Source: Albidovulum sp. bin36 (GTDB lineage Bacteria > Pseudomonadota > Alphaproteobacteria > Rhodobacterales > Rhodobacteraceae). From it: a stretch of DNA of 63,303 bases. Positions 16,475 to 24,239 of this stretch are shown piece after piece. The stretch covers positions 1 to 63,303 of the forward strand of contig MPMP01000021.1 of NCBI GenBank assembly GCA_002238565.1, written 5' to 3'. The notes beneath the pieces are model-generated. The model made no database searches. It was not told the origin of the DNA and saw only the letters and a list, made by a program, of their open reading frames with translations. Numbering within the stretch: the stretch's first letter is position 1; each line of letters opens with the position of its first letter. The position numbers were made by a program, and so were the translations under genes.

Positions 16475-17253
16475 GCGAGTCCGAAGCGCCTCTGCTGCAA
16501 ATCAGGGATTTGTCGAAAACTTTTGAAAGGCGGTACCTCGTTCAGCAGTCCAATTTTTCGCTGCGGAGCATCGACCTCGAGCTGTTCGATGGAGAAGTTG
16601 TCGGGATTCTGGGCGAGTCCGGCAGCGGCAAATCGACCTTGGCGAACATTATCACGAGGCTAACGCCGTATAGAGACGGCGAGATATTCTACAGGGGCAA
16701 GGAAATTCGATCGCATAGCCCATCGGAAATCTTCAAGTACAAGTCCGAAGTCCAAATCGTATTCCAGGATCCGTACGGCAGCTTGAACCCCCGCTCTACG
16801 ATCAGAAACAGCATCAAGGAGGGATTGAGGCTTCATCAGTCGCATCTGTCGCGCCAGGACATGGACGCGAGAGTCGAGGAATTGCTTAAGAGCGTCGGCT
16901 TGGTCAGCGAGAATCCCGAAAAATTTCCGCACGAGTTCTCGGGCGGCCAGCGGCAGCGCATTGCAATAGCGCGGGCGATTGCCGTCCAGCCCACGCTTTT
17001 GATTTGCGATGAGCCGCTATCTTCGCTGGACGTGTCGATCCAGGCTCAGATCATTGAGCTTTTCGCCAGTCTAATCGAAGAGTATCGATTGACGATGCTT
17101 TTTATATCGCACGACATCAACGTCGTCAGGCTTCTTTGCGATCGGGTCTACGTTATGAGCGATGGAAGAATCGTCGAATATGGAAAGACGTCCGAAATCT
17201 TGAACAATCCGAAAAACGACTACACGGTGAAGCTTATAGAATCAGTTTTTTAA
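16471..17253 (+). CDS. ABC transporter ATP-binding protein, DppF/OppF type
   Basis: A 260-aa ATPase starting at ATG 16471, which overlaps the stop of the preceding ATPase (ATGA) and implies translational coupling. Walker A GESGSGKST (48-56), signature FSGGQRQR, Walker B CDEPLSSLDVS and the switch FISHDINVV are present. It is shorter than many DppF proteins because the C-terminal oligopeptide domain is cut to NDYTVKLIESVF. It pairs with the DppD-type subunit to power the importer. Confidence 0.92.
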   Translation: MSESEAPLLQIRDLSKTFERRYLVQQSNFSLRSIDLELFDGEVVGILGESGSGKSTLANIITRLTPYRDGEIFYRGKEIRSHSPSEIFKYKSEVQIVFQDPYGSLNPRSTIRNSIKEGLRLHQSHLSRQDMDARVEELLKSVGLVSENPEKFPHEFSGGQRQRIAIARAIAVQPTLLICDEPLSSLDVSIQAQIIELFASLIEEYRLTMLFISHDINVVRLLCDRVYVMSDGRIVEYGKTSEILNNPKNDYTVKLIESVF

Positions 17254-18257
17254 TCTAGGAGAGAAGCGGGCCGGCAAAAAGCCGATTTTGATTTAGTGGG
17301 CGCGCTGCGGTCCGAATAATATCGCCGCGCTCGCCTTTAACTCGGCAGCAAACGATTGGCGACGGAATCGAGGCGAATGCCTTATGCGCTAGTTCTGTCT
17401 AGCTTGCCGCAGATAGTCGAATCTCTCGCAGAATTTGAATCTTGGCATCTCGACTAAATGTTGCCTTATCGGGCCAAGCTCAGAAGGCGCGGTTGGCCTC
17501 GTTGCCGACAATGTTATAGGTCCCATCCCCGAGACTGCCCCGAAATTTGAACAATCCGCTCCGTCAAGACGGTGGTACGCGCCATTTTTTCCGGCTCGAT
17601 TCGCAAGAGCGGGGCACGGGCCCAACGTATTGCCGAGGAATGGGAATATTTGAAGGAAAGGCCAAGCAATCCAAGCGCCTTTGACTGATTTTTCGCGGCA
17701 AATTCGGGGCGGGCCGCCGGTTCGGCGCATGCACGATGCATCAGGAGCAATCGCCCCTGCGTTCGTCGTAGCAGCGATAGACCGCCGCCATGTTCGCAAA
17801 GTAGAGATTCACGGCCGAAGCTCCGATTGCCGTCCACGCGAAATCTCAGCGGGAACGGGAGCGGCGGGGATAGCCTCGCAAATACAGCCTGAGCCGCTAG
17901 AGACGCCGCGGACATTGCTTGGCGGGCGAGTCTCGCCATTTTCCGAATAGGCTCTCGATCATCGAGACGGCGCGGGTACATGTCCGCCCCGCCGCTCGAC
18001 AGCGTTTTCAGGGGGCAGTTGAATTTCCGGCCATATCGTCGCAGTTGTATGCGCTGGCGGTCGACATTAGAAGAGTTGGTGCGCCCGGCGTCGGCAACCG
18101 ACTCGATCGGGCGAAGAATTTGCAAGGAATTTATACTTGGATCCTAAATCGAAGACAGGGCGATGGCATAGGCTTGTTACGTTGATCAAGGCTCGGCGGA
18201 GGCGGCTTGGAACGCGAAGCATTCGGCATTGCCGAATATCCGGGTGAAAGAACTGGC
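17254..18257. other. About 1 kb without a recognisable gene
   Basis: Between the transporter operon and hyuA both strands contain open stretches up to about 200 codons (minus strand, 17514-18125), but none resembles a known family to my eye. The composition of these readings (Arg/Ser/Pro-rich) looks like antisense or decayed sequence. It probably contains the promoter for hyuA, but no convincing -35/-10 pair stood out. Confidence 0.5.
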
Positions 18258-20291
18258 ATGGCGAAGTACAAGTTCTCCATCGATATAGGCGGTACTTTTA
18301 TCGACGCGGTCCTATTTGACTTTATCAGTGAAGAACTGGTTGCTTTCAAATTGCCGACCACTCCGGAAGACCCGGCGGCAGGCGTAATCGCGGCGGCCGA
18401 GCGGCTCGAAGTTCCGGTCAACGAAATATTCGAATTCGTCCACGGCACCACCCTGGGGCTCAACGCGATTCTCGAGCGCAAGGGAACCTCGGTCGGGATC
18501 ATTACGAATTCCGGATTCGAGGATATTTTCGAAATCGGACGCGGCAGCCTCAGCTTCACGGATATGTACCGCTTCGACTTCGAGCAATCGCGCAAGATCG
18601 TGGAGCGCAGGAATGTCAGGGGCGTGGGGGGCAGAATTGACGCCTATGGCGCGGAAATCGATTCGCTCGATATCGACGGGCTCCGCCTCGCCGCGTCCGA
18701 ATTAGTGCGCGACGGCGACTGCAAGGCGCTCGCAATTAGCTTTCTCCATTCCTACGCCAACGATGACCACGAAGTCCGGGCCGTCGAGCTGCTTCGCCGC
18801 GAGTTTCCGGGTGTCGAAATCTCCTCCGGGGCGGCGCTCGCCAGAGAGTACCGCGAATACGAAAGAACCAGCACGGCCGTACTGGATGCCTACATCAAGC
18901 CGGTGCTGAGAAACTATCTCGGGCGAGTGGCCGGCGGGATCGAATCGCTCGGCTTCGGCGGCAACAAATACATCATGAACTCGTCCGGCGGCGCGCTGAC
19001 ATTCGATATCGGCGAGGCGAATCCGGTCGCCACGGTCATGTCGGGGCCGGCCGGCGGCGTGGCCGGAGCGCTGCACGTCGCAAGGCACGCCGAAAGAAAA
19101 AACATTCTATCCATCGACATCGGCGGCACCAGCCTCGATGCGTGCCTAATTATCGATTTCGAACCTACGGATGTCTTTGAAGCCGTAATTGACAACTTTC
19201 CGGTACTGCAGCCGATTTTCGACATCCGGAACCTTGGCGCGGGAGGCGGCTCGATAGCGCGCGTCGACAACAGGCTCCTGCGAGTCGGACCGCAAAGCGC
19301 GGGCGCCGAGCCCGGACCGGCGTGCTACGGACGCGGCGGCGAACTGGCGACCGTGACGGATGCCGCGCTTGTGCTGGGCTATCTGGATTCGTCGAATTTC
19401 ATGGGCGGGGAAATGAAAATCGCCAATGATCTCGCGCGCGCGGCACTGAGCGAGCACATTTGCAAGCCGCTGTCGATCGGGATCGAGGAGGCCGCGAAGT
19501 CGGTATTCGACGTGCTGGTTTCCCGAACTTCCTCGTCGATCAAGGAAATGCTCCTGGAGCGAGGGCGCGATCCCAGAGACTTCACGCTATTGGCGTTTGG
19601 CGGATGCGGTCCGTTGCTGGGCCCGATGATTCAGAGGGAGCTCGAGATGCCCGAGCTAATGATCCCTCCGCTTCCGTCGGTATTCTCTGCCTGGGGAATG
19701 ATGGCGAGCGACCTTTCGTTCAGCGATTCATCCTCGGTTCTGGAACCCGTTTCGGAAGCTTCTCTGCGGCGGCTGCGGAGCCTTTCCAGAAGCCTGGAGG
19801 AGAGAAGCCTAGCGGAGCTTAGGCGCAGAATAGGCGCGGATGTCGCTCCTAAAATCAAGTTTTTCGCTAGAATACGCTTTATCGGCCAGGAGCATACGCT
19901 GAGCGTCGGCTATCATGAAAGCGACTCGCATGAAGCTCTTTTCAAGCGATTTTCGGACGCTCACTTCGACCGGTTCGGCCATACTTTCGACGAGCCCGCC
20001 GAAATCGTTTCGCTATCGATAAGGCTGACAATCGTCACGAGGAAGCCCAGGATTTCGTGCGAGCGCGCGCGGCTGCGCGATACCGGGGAGCCGGTAAAGG
20101 CCAGCATGCTCGACATGGCCTCCGGCAAGGTGGTCGAAACGATTCGAACGCGGCGGTCTGGGCTAGCGCCGGGATATTGCGTTAGCGGTCCGATGCTCGT
20201 AGACGACGAAGGATCAACGCTCGTGATCCATGCCGACCAGAGTCTGGCCGTGGAAGAAGACGGAATAATATCCGTCTCGCTGGTGGAGTAG
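18258..20291 (+). CDS. hyuA: Hydantoinase/oxoprolinase subunit A (HyuA)
   Basis: A 677-aa protein with the N-terminal ASKHA-like ATP site FSIDIGGTFIDAVLFD, the conserved HGTTLGLNAILERKG and a second phosphate motif SIDIGGTSLDACLI near residue 290. Together with HyuB such proteins carry out ATP-driven opening of 5-oxoproline, N-methylhydantoin or related lactam/imide rings. ATG 18258 was chosen at the family start; a TTG at 18207 is in frame but adds a non-conserved leader. hyuB follows after 4 nt, so the two are co-translated. Confidence 0.9.
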   Translation: MAKYKFSIDIGGTFIDAVLFDFISEELVAFKLPTTPEDPAAGVIAAAERLEVPVNEIFEFVHGTTLGLNAILERKGTSVGIITNSGFEDIFEIGRGSLSFTDMYRFDFEQSRKIVERRNVRGVGGRIDAYGAEIDSLDIDGLRLAASELVRDGDCKALAISFLHSYANDDHEVRAVELLRREFPGVEISSGAALAREYREYERTSTAVLDAYIKPVLRNYLGRVAGGIESLGFGGNKYIMNSSGGALTFDIGEANPVATVMSGPAGGVAGALHVARHAERKNILSIDIGGTSLDACLIIDFEPTDVFEAVIDNFPVLQPIFDIRNLGAGGGSIARVDNRLLRVGPQSAGAEPGPACYGRGGELATVTDAALVLGYLDSSNFMGGEMKIANDLARAALSEHICKPLSIGIEEAAKSVFDVLVSRTSSSIKEMLLERGRDPRDFTLLAFGGCGPLLGPMIQRELEMPELMIPPLPSVFSAWGMMASDLSFSDSSSVLEPVSEASLRRLRSLSRSLEERSLAELRRRIGADVAPKIKFFARIRFIGQEHTLSVGYHESDSHEALFKRFSDAHFDRFGHTFDEPAEIVSLSIRLTIVTRKPRISCERARLRDTGEPVKASMLDMASGKVVETIRTRRSGLAPGYCVSGPMLVDDEGSTLVIHADQSLAVEEDGIISVSLVE

Positions 20292-20295
20292 AAAA

Positions 20296-21927
20296 ATGAC
20301 GAGCAGAGCTGCCGAGCTTGAAATCGTTTCCGGACTGTTTCTTTCCGCCGCCGAGCAAATGCGGCGCACTCTCGTAAGGACCGCATTCAACGCGGTCATC
20401 TATGAAGTTTTGGATTTCGGAATCTCGGTCGCCGACAGCAAGGGCAGGATGATCGCCGAGGCCGCCGGGATTACGTCCTTCATAGGCGCCAACGACTACG
20501 CCCTGAATACGCTGATCAAGAAGCTGGACATGTCCGCCTTGCGGCCCGGCGATGTCGTCATGCTGAACTACCCGTACTGGAACTCGGCGCATGCATCCGA
20601 TGCGCTGCTGATGGCGCCGGTTTTCATCGACGGCGACGATATCGACATCTTTTTATGCGTGCGCGCGCATTGGCTCGACATCGGAGCCAAGGATTCCGGC
20701 TATGTGATAGATTCTTGCGATATACATCAGGAAGGGCTGATCCTCCCCGGCGTGAGGATTATCAAGGAAGGCGTGCTAGACGAGGATCTTTGGAAGATTC
20801 TGGAGTTCAACTCGCGCCTTCCCGAAGCTATCAGGGGCGACTTCGGCGCCCAGGTCGCGAGCCTTCGCACCGGCGAGCGCTGCGTCAGGGATATTTTTCG
20901 GAAATTCGGCAAGGCAAATACCTACGATGCGATCGACGAGCTGATCGACCATGCGGACTGGGAAACTCGACAGGCGCTGAAGAATTTTCCAAAGGGCAGC
21001 TGGACGGCCGAGGAGTGGCTCGACGACGACGGCATATCCGACCGGATGATCAAGATGGCGGTCAAGGTTACCATCGACGACGATAAGTTCACGGCGGACT
21101 TCAATGGCTCGGACCCGATGGTCGCGGGGCCGGTCAACGTGCCGTTCGGTGCGACGACAACAATGACCAAGACCTACTTCAAGTTTCTGACCTCGCCGAA
21201 TTCCCCGAGCAATCACGGACATTACCGAGCCCTCGATGTCAAAGCAGACCCCGGCAATCTATTCCACGCCGTCTACCCGTCGGCGACCTATATGCCGTGG
21301 ACGAAAATGGTCGCATTCGAAATGATCGCAAAAGCTCTTGCGCCGGTCGTCGACTGGATTCCGATGTCGTCCGGCGGCGACGAGCCTGGCTTCATGGCCG
21401 TCGGCAGGCATGGACGAACCGGCGGAACCTTTGTCGTCAGCAACAACGAGGGCATCGGCTGGGGCGCGACGCATAGGCACGACGGCGCGAATGCATTGCA
21501 GCATCCTTCCACGAGCACAGTTCGAAATACGCCGATCGAAGTTTTGGAACGGCAGGCGAATCTTTTCCACGAAGAACTCGCGCTGATCAACGATTCTGGC
21601 GGAATCGGGAAATACCGCGGCGGGCTGGGCGTTCGACGGCAAGTAAAGATCACATCGGAAACGGAAATCATTTCCATGAAGAAAAAATCAAAGACATCCG
21701 GATGGGGTCTTAAGGGAGGGCAGCCTTCGCCGGTCAAGAACCATATGGTGCTTTGGCCCGGAGAAAAGCGGGAGAAGAAGGTGGGCTTGCACAGGGCAAC
21801 GCTGCAGGCCGGCGAAAGGTTTATAAATTACAGCGCGGGCGGGGCAGGCTGGGGAGAGCCGGCGCAGCGGGACGCCGAAGCGGCGGATTACGATATTCGC
21901 AATGGATATGTTACCCGCCGAAAGTAA
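20296..21927 (+). CDS. hyuB: Hydantoinase/oxoprolinase subunit B (HyuB)
   Basis: A 543-aa HyuB-family protein. Family features are the N-terminal LEIVSGLFLSAAEQM and VRTAFNAVIYEVLDFG, DVVMLNYPYWNSAHASD, CVRAHWLDIG, a central FNGSDPMVAGPVN and the C-terminal GGIGKYRGGLGVRRQ with YSAGGAGWGEP. It is the partner of HyuA in ATP-dependent amide-ring hydrolysis in the cytoplasm. Placed right after a peptide-type importer, the pair probably processes the imported compound or a lactam formed from it. Confidence 0.92.
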   Translation: MTSRAAELEIVSGLFLSAAEQMRRTLVRTAFNAVIYEVLDFGISVADSKGRMIAEAAGITSFIGANDYALNTLIKKLDMSALRPGDVVMLNYPYWNSAHASDALLMAPVFIDGDDIDIFLCVRAHWLDIGAKDSGYVIDSCDIHQEGLILPGVRIIKEGVLDEDLWKILEFNSRLPEAIRGDFGAQVASLRTGERCVRDIFRKFGKANTYDAIDELIDHADWETRQALKNFPKGSWTAEEWLDDDGISDRMIKMAVKVTIDDDKFTADFNGSDPMVAGPVNVPFGATTTMTKTYFKFLTSPNSPSNHGHYRALDVKADPGNLFHAVYPSATYMPWTKMVAFEMIAKALAPVVDWIPMSSGGDEPGFMAVGRHGRTGGTFVVSNNEGIGWGATHRHDGANALQHPSTSTVRNTPIEVLERQANLFHEELALINDSGGIGKYRGGLGVRRQVKITSETEIISMKKKSKTSGWGLKGGQPSPVKNHMVLWPGEKREKKVGLHRATLQAGERFINYSAGGAGWGEPAQRDAEAADYDIRNGYVTRRK

Positions 21928-21981
21928 ACCCCGGCAATATCCGGGTTCCAGAACGGGCCTCGGCCGCGAAGAAACGGGAGC

Positions 21982-23226
21982 ATGGACGTGAAATACGCTT
22001 TAACCGGATGCAACATAACCGACGTGAAGGCCGGAGAGACGATCCCCGGCAAGTCGCTCGTAGTCGACGGCGACAAGATCGACGGCATCGTCGACAATGC
22101 AGATCTGCCGGCGGGAATTTCAAAAATCGATCTTGGAGGCAGATTTCTTTGCCCCGGGCTGATCGATTGCCATTCGCATTGCTTCATCGGCCAGTTCAAC
22201 GACAGGGATACGGTTTTGGCATCCGAGATGACGGCGCGGGCGAGCCTGCATTTGATTGGCATGCTAATGCGGGGTTTTACGACGGTTCGCGATGCGGGCG
22301 GAGCGGATTACGGACACAAGGTCGCCTTGGAGAAAGGAATGTTCACCGGGCCAAGAATGTTCGTATCCGGCAAAATCCTCTCGCAGACGGGAGGGCATGG
22401 CGATCATCGCGGAAGAGCGAGCATGTGCGCCTGCGGGTCGTCGATCGGAGGCATTTCGGTCATTGCCGACGGGGTCGATGCGGTAAGGCATGCAGTTAGA
22501 GAAAATATTCGTCAGGGCGTCGATCAGATCAAGATAATGGCGGGAGGCGGCGTCAGCTCGCCCGGGGACGAGCTTGTCCACGCTCAGTATTCGATGGACG
22601 AATTGCGCGCCATTGTCGACGAATCCGAAAGATTCGGTCGATACATAATGGCGCACGTGTACGCAGATATCGGCATTCGGCGCGCGGTCGAGGCCGGAGT
22701 GCGCTCGATCGAGCACGGTAATTTCCTGGAAAGCGATACGGCGAAGCTTATGCGCGATAAAAGCGCTTGCCTCGTGCCGACCCTTGTTACTTATGAAGCC
22801 GATGCCAAATACGGCAAGAGCTTCGGATGGTCGGACTACAACGCGCAAAAAAACAGCGAAGTTCTTGCTTCCGGACTGCGCTCGCTGGAAGTCGCGCTCG
22901 AAAGCGAGGTCCTGATCGGATATGGAACCGACCTTTGCTGGTCGCCGAAAGCCTTCCAGGGCGACGGTCTGATGATTCACGAGAAGGTTTGCGGGCCGGC
23001 CGAGGCGCTTCGCCACGCGACGATAAACAATGCCAAGGTCGTTAGAATGGAAGGCAGGATCGGCGAGCTTGCGGCCGGAGCGCAGGCCGATATTCTGATT
23101 TTGGACTCCGACCCTCTAAAGGGCATGGAATGCTTTTCGCAGCAAAGCGACGCGCTTGTCGCGGTCATCCAGGGAGGAGCGGCTTGCCGGGACGACGTGG
23201 GAATAGCAGAGGCGCTGGGAATATAG
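21982..23226 (+). CDS. Amidohydrolase-superfamily hydrolase (imidazolonepropionase/Xaa-Pro dipeptidase-like)
   Basis: A 414-aa amidohydrolase with a complete binuclear site: HSH (64-66), Lys184 in QIKIMAGGG (probably carboxylated), His225 in MAHVY, His245 in IEHGNF and Asp317 in GTDLCW. The combination with a KIMAGGGV loop is typical of the subgroup containing carboxypeptidases/prolidases acting on Xaa-Pro or Xaa-Arg and of imidazolonepropionase-like enzymes. Hydrolysis of an N-acyl or imino-acid dipeptide would fit the neighbours. GGGAG precedes ATG 21982. Confidence 0.88.
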   Translation: MDVKYALTGCNITDVKAGETIPGKSLVVDGDKIDGIVDNADLPAGISKIDLGGRFLCPGLIDCHSHCFIGQFNDRDTVLASEMTARASLHLIGMLMRGFTTVRDAGGADYGHKVALEKGMFTGPRMFVSGKILSQTGGHGDHRGRASMCACGSSIGGISVIADGVDAVRHAVRENIRQGVDQIKIMAGGGVSSPGDELVHAQYSMDELRAIVDESERFGRYIMAHVYADIGIRRAVEAGVRSIEHGNFLESDTAKLMRDKSACLVPTLVTYEADAKYGKSFGWSDYNAQKNSEVLASGLRSLEVALESEVLIGYGTDLCWSPKAFQGDGLMIHEKVCGPAEALRHATINNAKVVRMEGRIGELAAGAQADILILDSDPLKGMECFSQQSDALVAVIQGGAACRDDVGIAEALGI

Positions 23227-23327
23227 GCGTCGTCGGGAGCCCGACCGGCCGCGCATACGGAATTCGGTCTGCGGCGAGGCAAAAATCGCCGTTGCGGATT
23301 TCCTGCCGCTAATTCGAAGAGACGCTC

Positions 23328-24014
23328 ATGGGCGGCGACGCTGAATTCGGCGAACGGGTCGAATGGCTCGCGGACGGCACGCCGTTCTCGCCCAGGTTTG
23401 CGGAGTCGTATTTTACGCAGGGCGACGGCCTGGAGGAATCCCGTCATGTTTTCATTAGGGGCAACATGCTCCCCGAACGGTTCAATGAGAAGTTTTCGAT
23501 TGCGGAGCTTGGTTTCGGCACGGGTTTGAACATGCTTGCAGCGCTCGAATGCTGGCGAATCGCCGAGCGGCGCGGCGCGCTAAGCTATACAGGATTCGAA
23601 CGGTATCCGCTTTCTGCCGAAGCGATCGCCCGTTCCTTGCGCGCCTTTCCGTCGATAGTCGATTTGGCCGCCCCCTTTCTGGATGCGTGGTCGTCGGGCG
23701 CAACGAGATTTACGACCTCGGGCTTCGAAGCCGAATTCGTCATCGGCGATGCGCGCGAATCGCTCATGCTCTGGAATGGAAGGGCGGACGCCTGGTTTCT
23801 CGACGGCTTCTCGCCCGGGCGGAACCCGCAGCTCTGGGAACCGCGCTTGCTTCAACGCATGGCGGAGAGAACGCGGCCCGGAGGCACGTTCGCTACGTTT
23901 ACGGCAGCGGGCCGAGTTCGCCGCGATTTGGCCGCGGCCGGATTCGAGGTGTCCAGGCGGCAGGGCTATGGTCGCAAGCGGCACATGCTAGCGGGAAGAT
24001 TGAGTTCGCAATAA
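23328..24014 (+). CDS. mnmD: tRNA 5-methylaminomethyl-2-thiouridine methyltransferase, stand-alone MnmD
   Basis: A 228-aa protein equal to the methyltransferase half of MnmC. It has the SAM motif AELGFGTGLN (59-68), the N-terminal WLADGTPFSPRFAESYF segment and the DAWFLDGFSPGRNPQLW active-site region. It would complete mnm5s2U at wobble position 34 of certain tRNAs. The FAD-dependent MnmC1 half is absent, as in many alphaproteobacteria. It lies 131 nt before tRNA-Trp and is not obviously part of the catabolic cluster. Confidence 0.88.
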   Translation: MGGDAEFGERVEWLADGTPFSPRFAESYFTQGDGLEESRHVFIRGNMLPERFNEKFSIAELGFGTGLNMLAALECWRIAERRGALSYTGFERYPLSAEAIARSLRAFPSIVDLAAPFLDAWSSGATRFTTSGFEAEFVIGDARESLMLWNGRADAWFLDGFSPGRNPQLWEPRLLQRMAERTRPGGTFATFTAAGRVRRDLAAAGFEVSRRQGYGRKRHMLAGRLSSQ

Positions 24015-24094
24015 ATATTCGCGTCGAAACTTCGGCGCCCGCGCATTCGTGTTGCGCCGTTGCCATGAATGCCAATGAATCGCGGTAATTCCGG

Positions 24095-24123
24095 TTGCGC
24101 TGTGTTCGGACGGCGCATATAGA
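24095..24123 (+). promoter_or_regulatory. Sigma70-type promoter for tRNA-Trp
   Basis: TTGCGC (24095-24100) and TATAGA (24118-24123) are separated by 17 nt, and the tRNA starts about 22 nt after the -10 box, as expected for a tRNA promoter. The same -35 sequence TTGCGC occurs before nusG. Confidence 0.65.
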
Positions 24124-24145
24124 CGGGCTATTGCGTATCCTATGC

Positions 24146-24221
24146 AGGGGTGTAGCTCAGTTGGTAGAGCATCGGTCTCCAAAACCGAGGGCCGGGGGTT
24201 CGAGTCCCTCCGCCCCTGCCA
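24146..24221 (+). tRNA. tRNA-Trp (CCA)
   Basis: A 76-nt cloverleaf: acceptor AGGGGTG pairs with CGCCCCT (one G-U), D arm GCTCAGTTGGTAGAGC, anticodon stem TCGGT/ACCGA with loop CTCCAAA giving anticodon CCA, T arm with GGTTCGAGTCC, discriminator G and an encoded CCA end. In alphaproteobacteria tRNA-Trp normally sits directly before secE-nusG. Here about 4.8 kb intervene. Confidence 0.97.
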
Positions 24222-24239
24222 TGCGTTTTCAATAAGCTG

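Noticed and set aside
17514..18125. A 203-codon minus-strand frame between the transporter and hyuA.
   Set aside because: No family resemblance and a random-looking composition; I left the stretch as unassigned.
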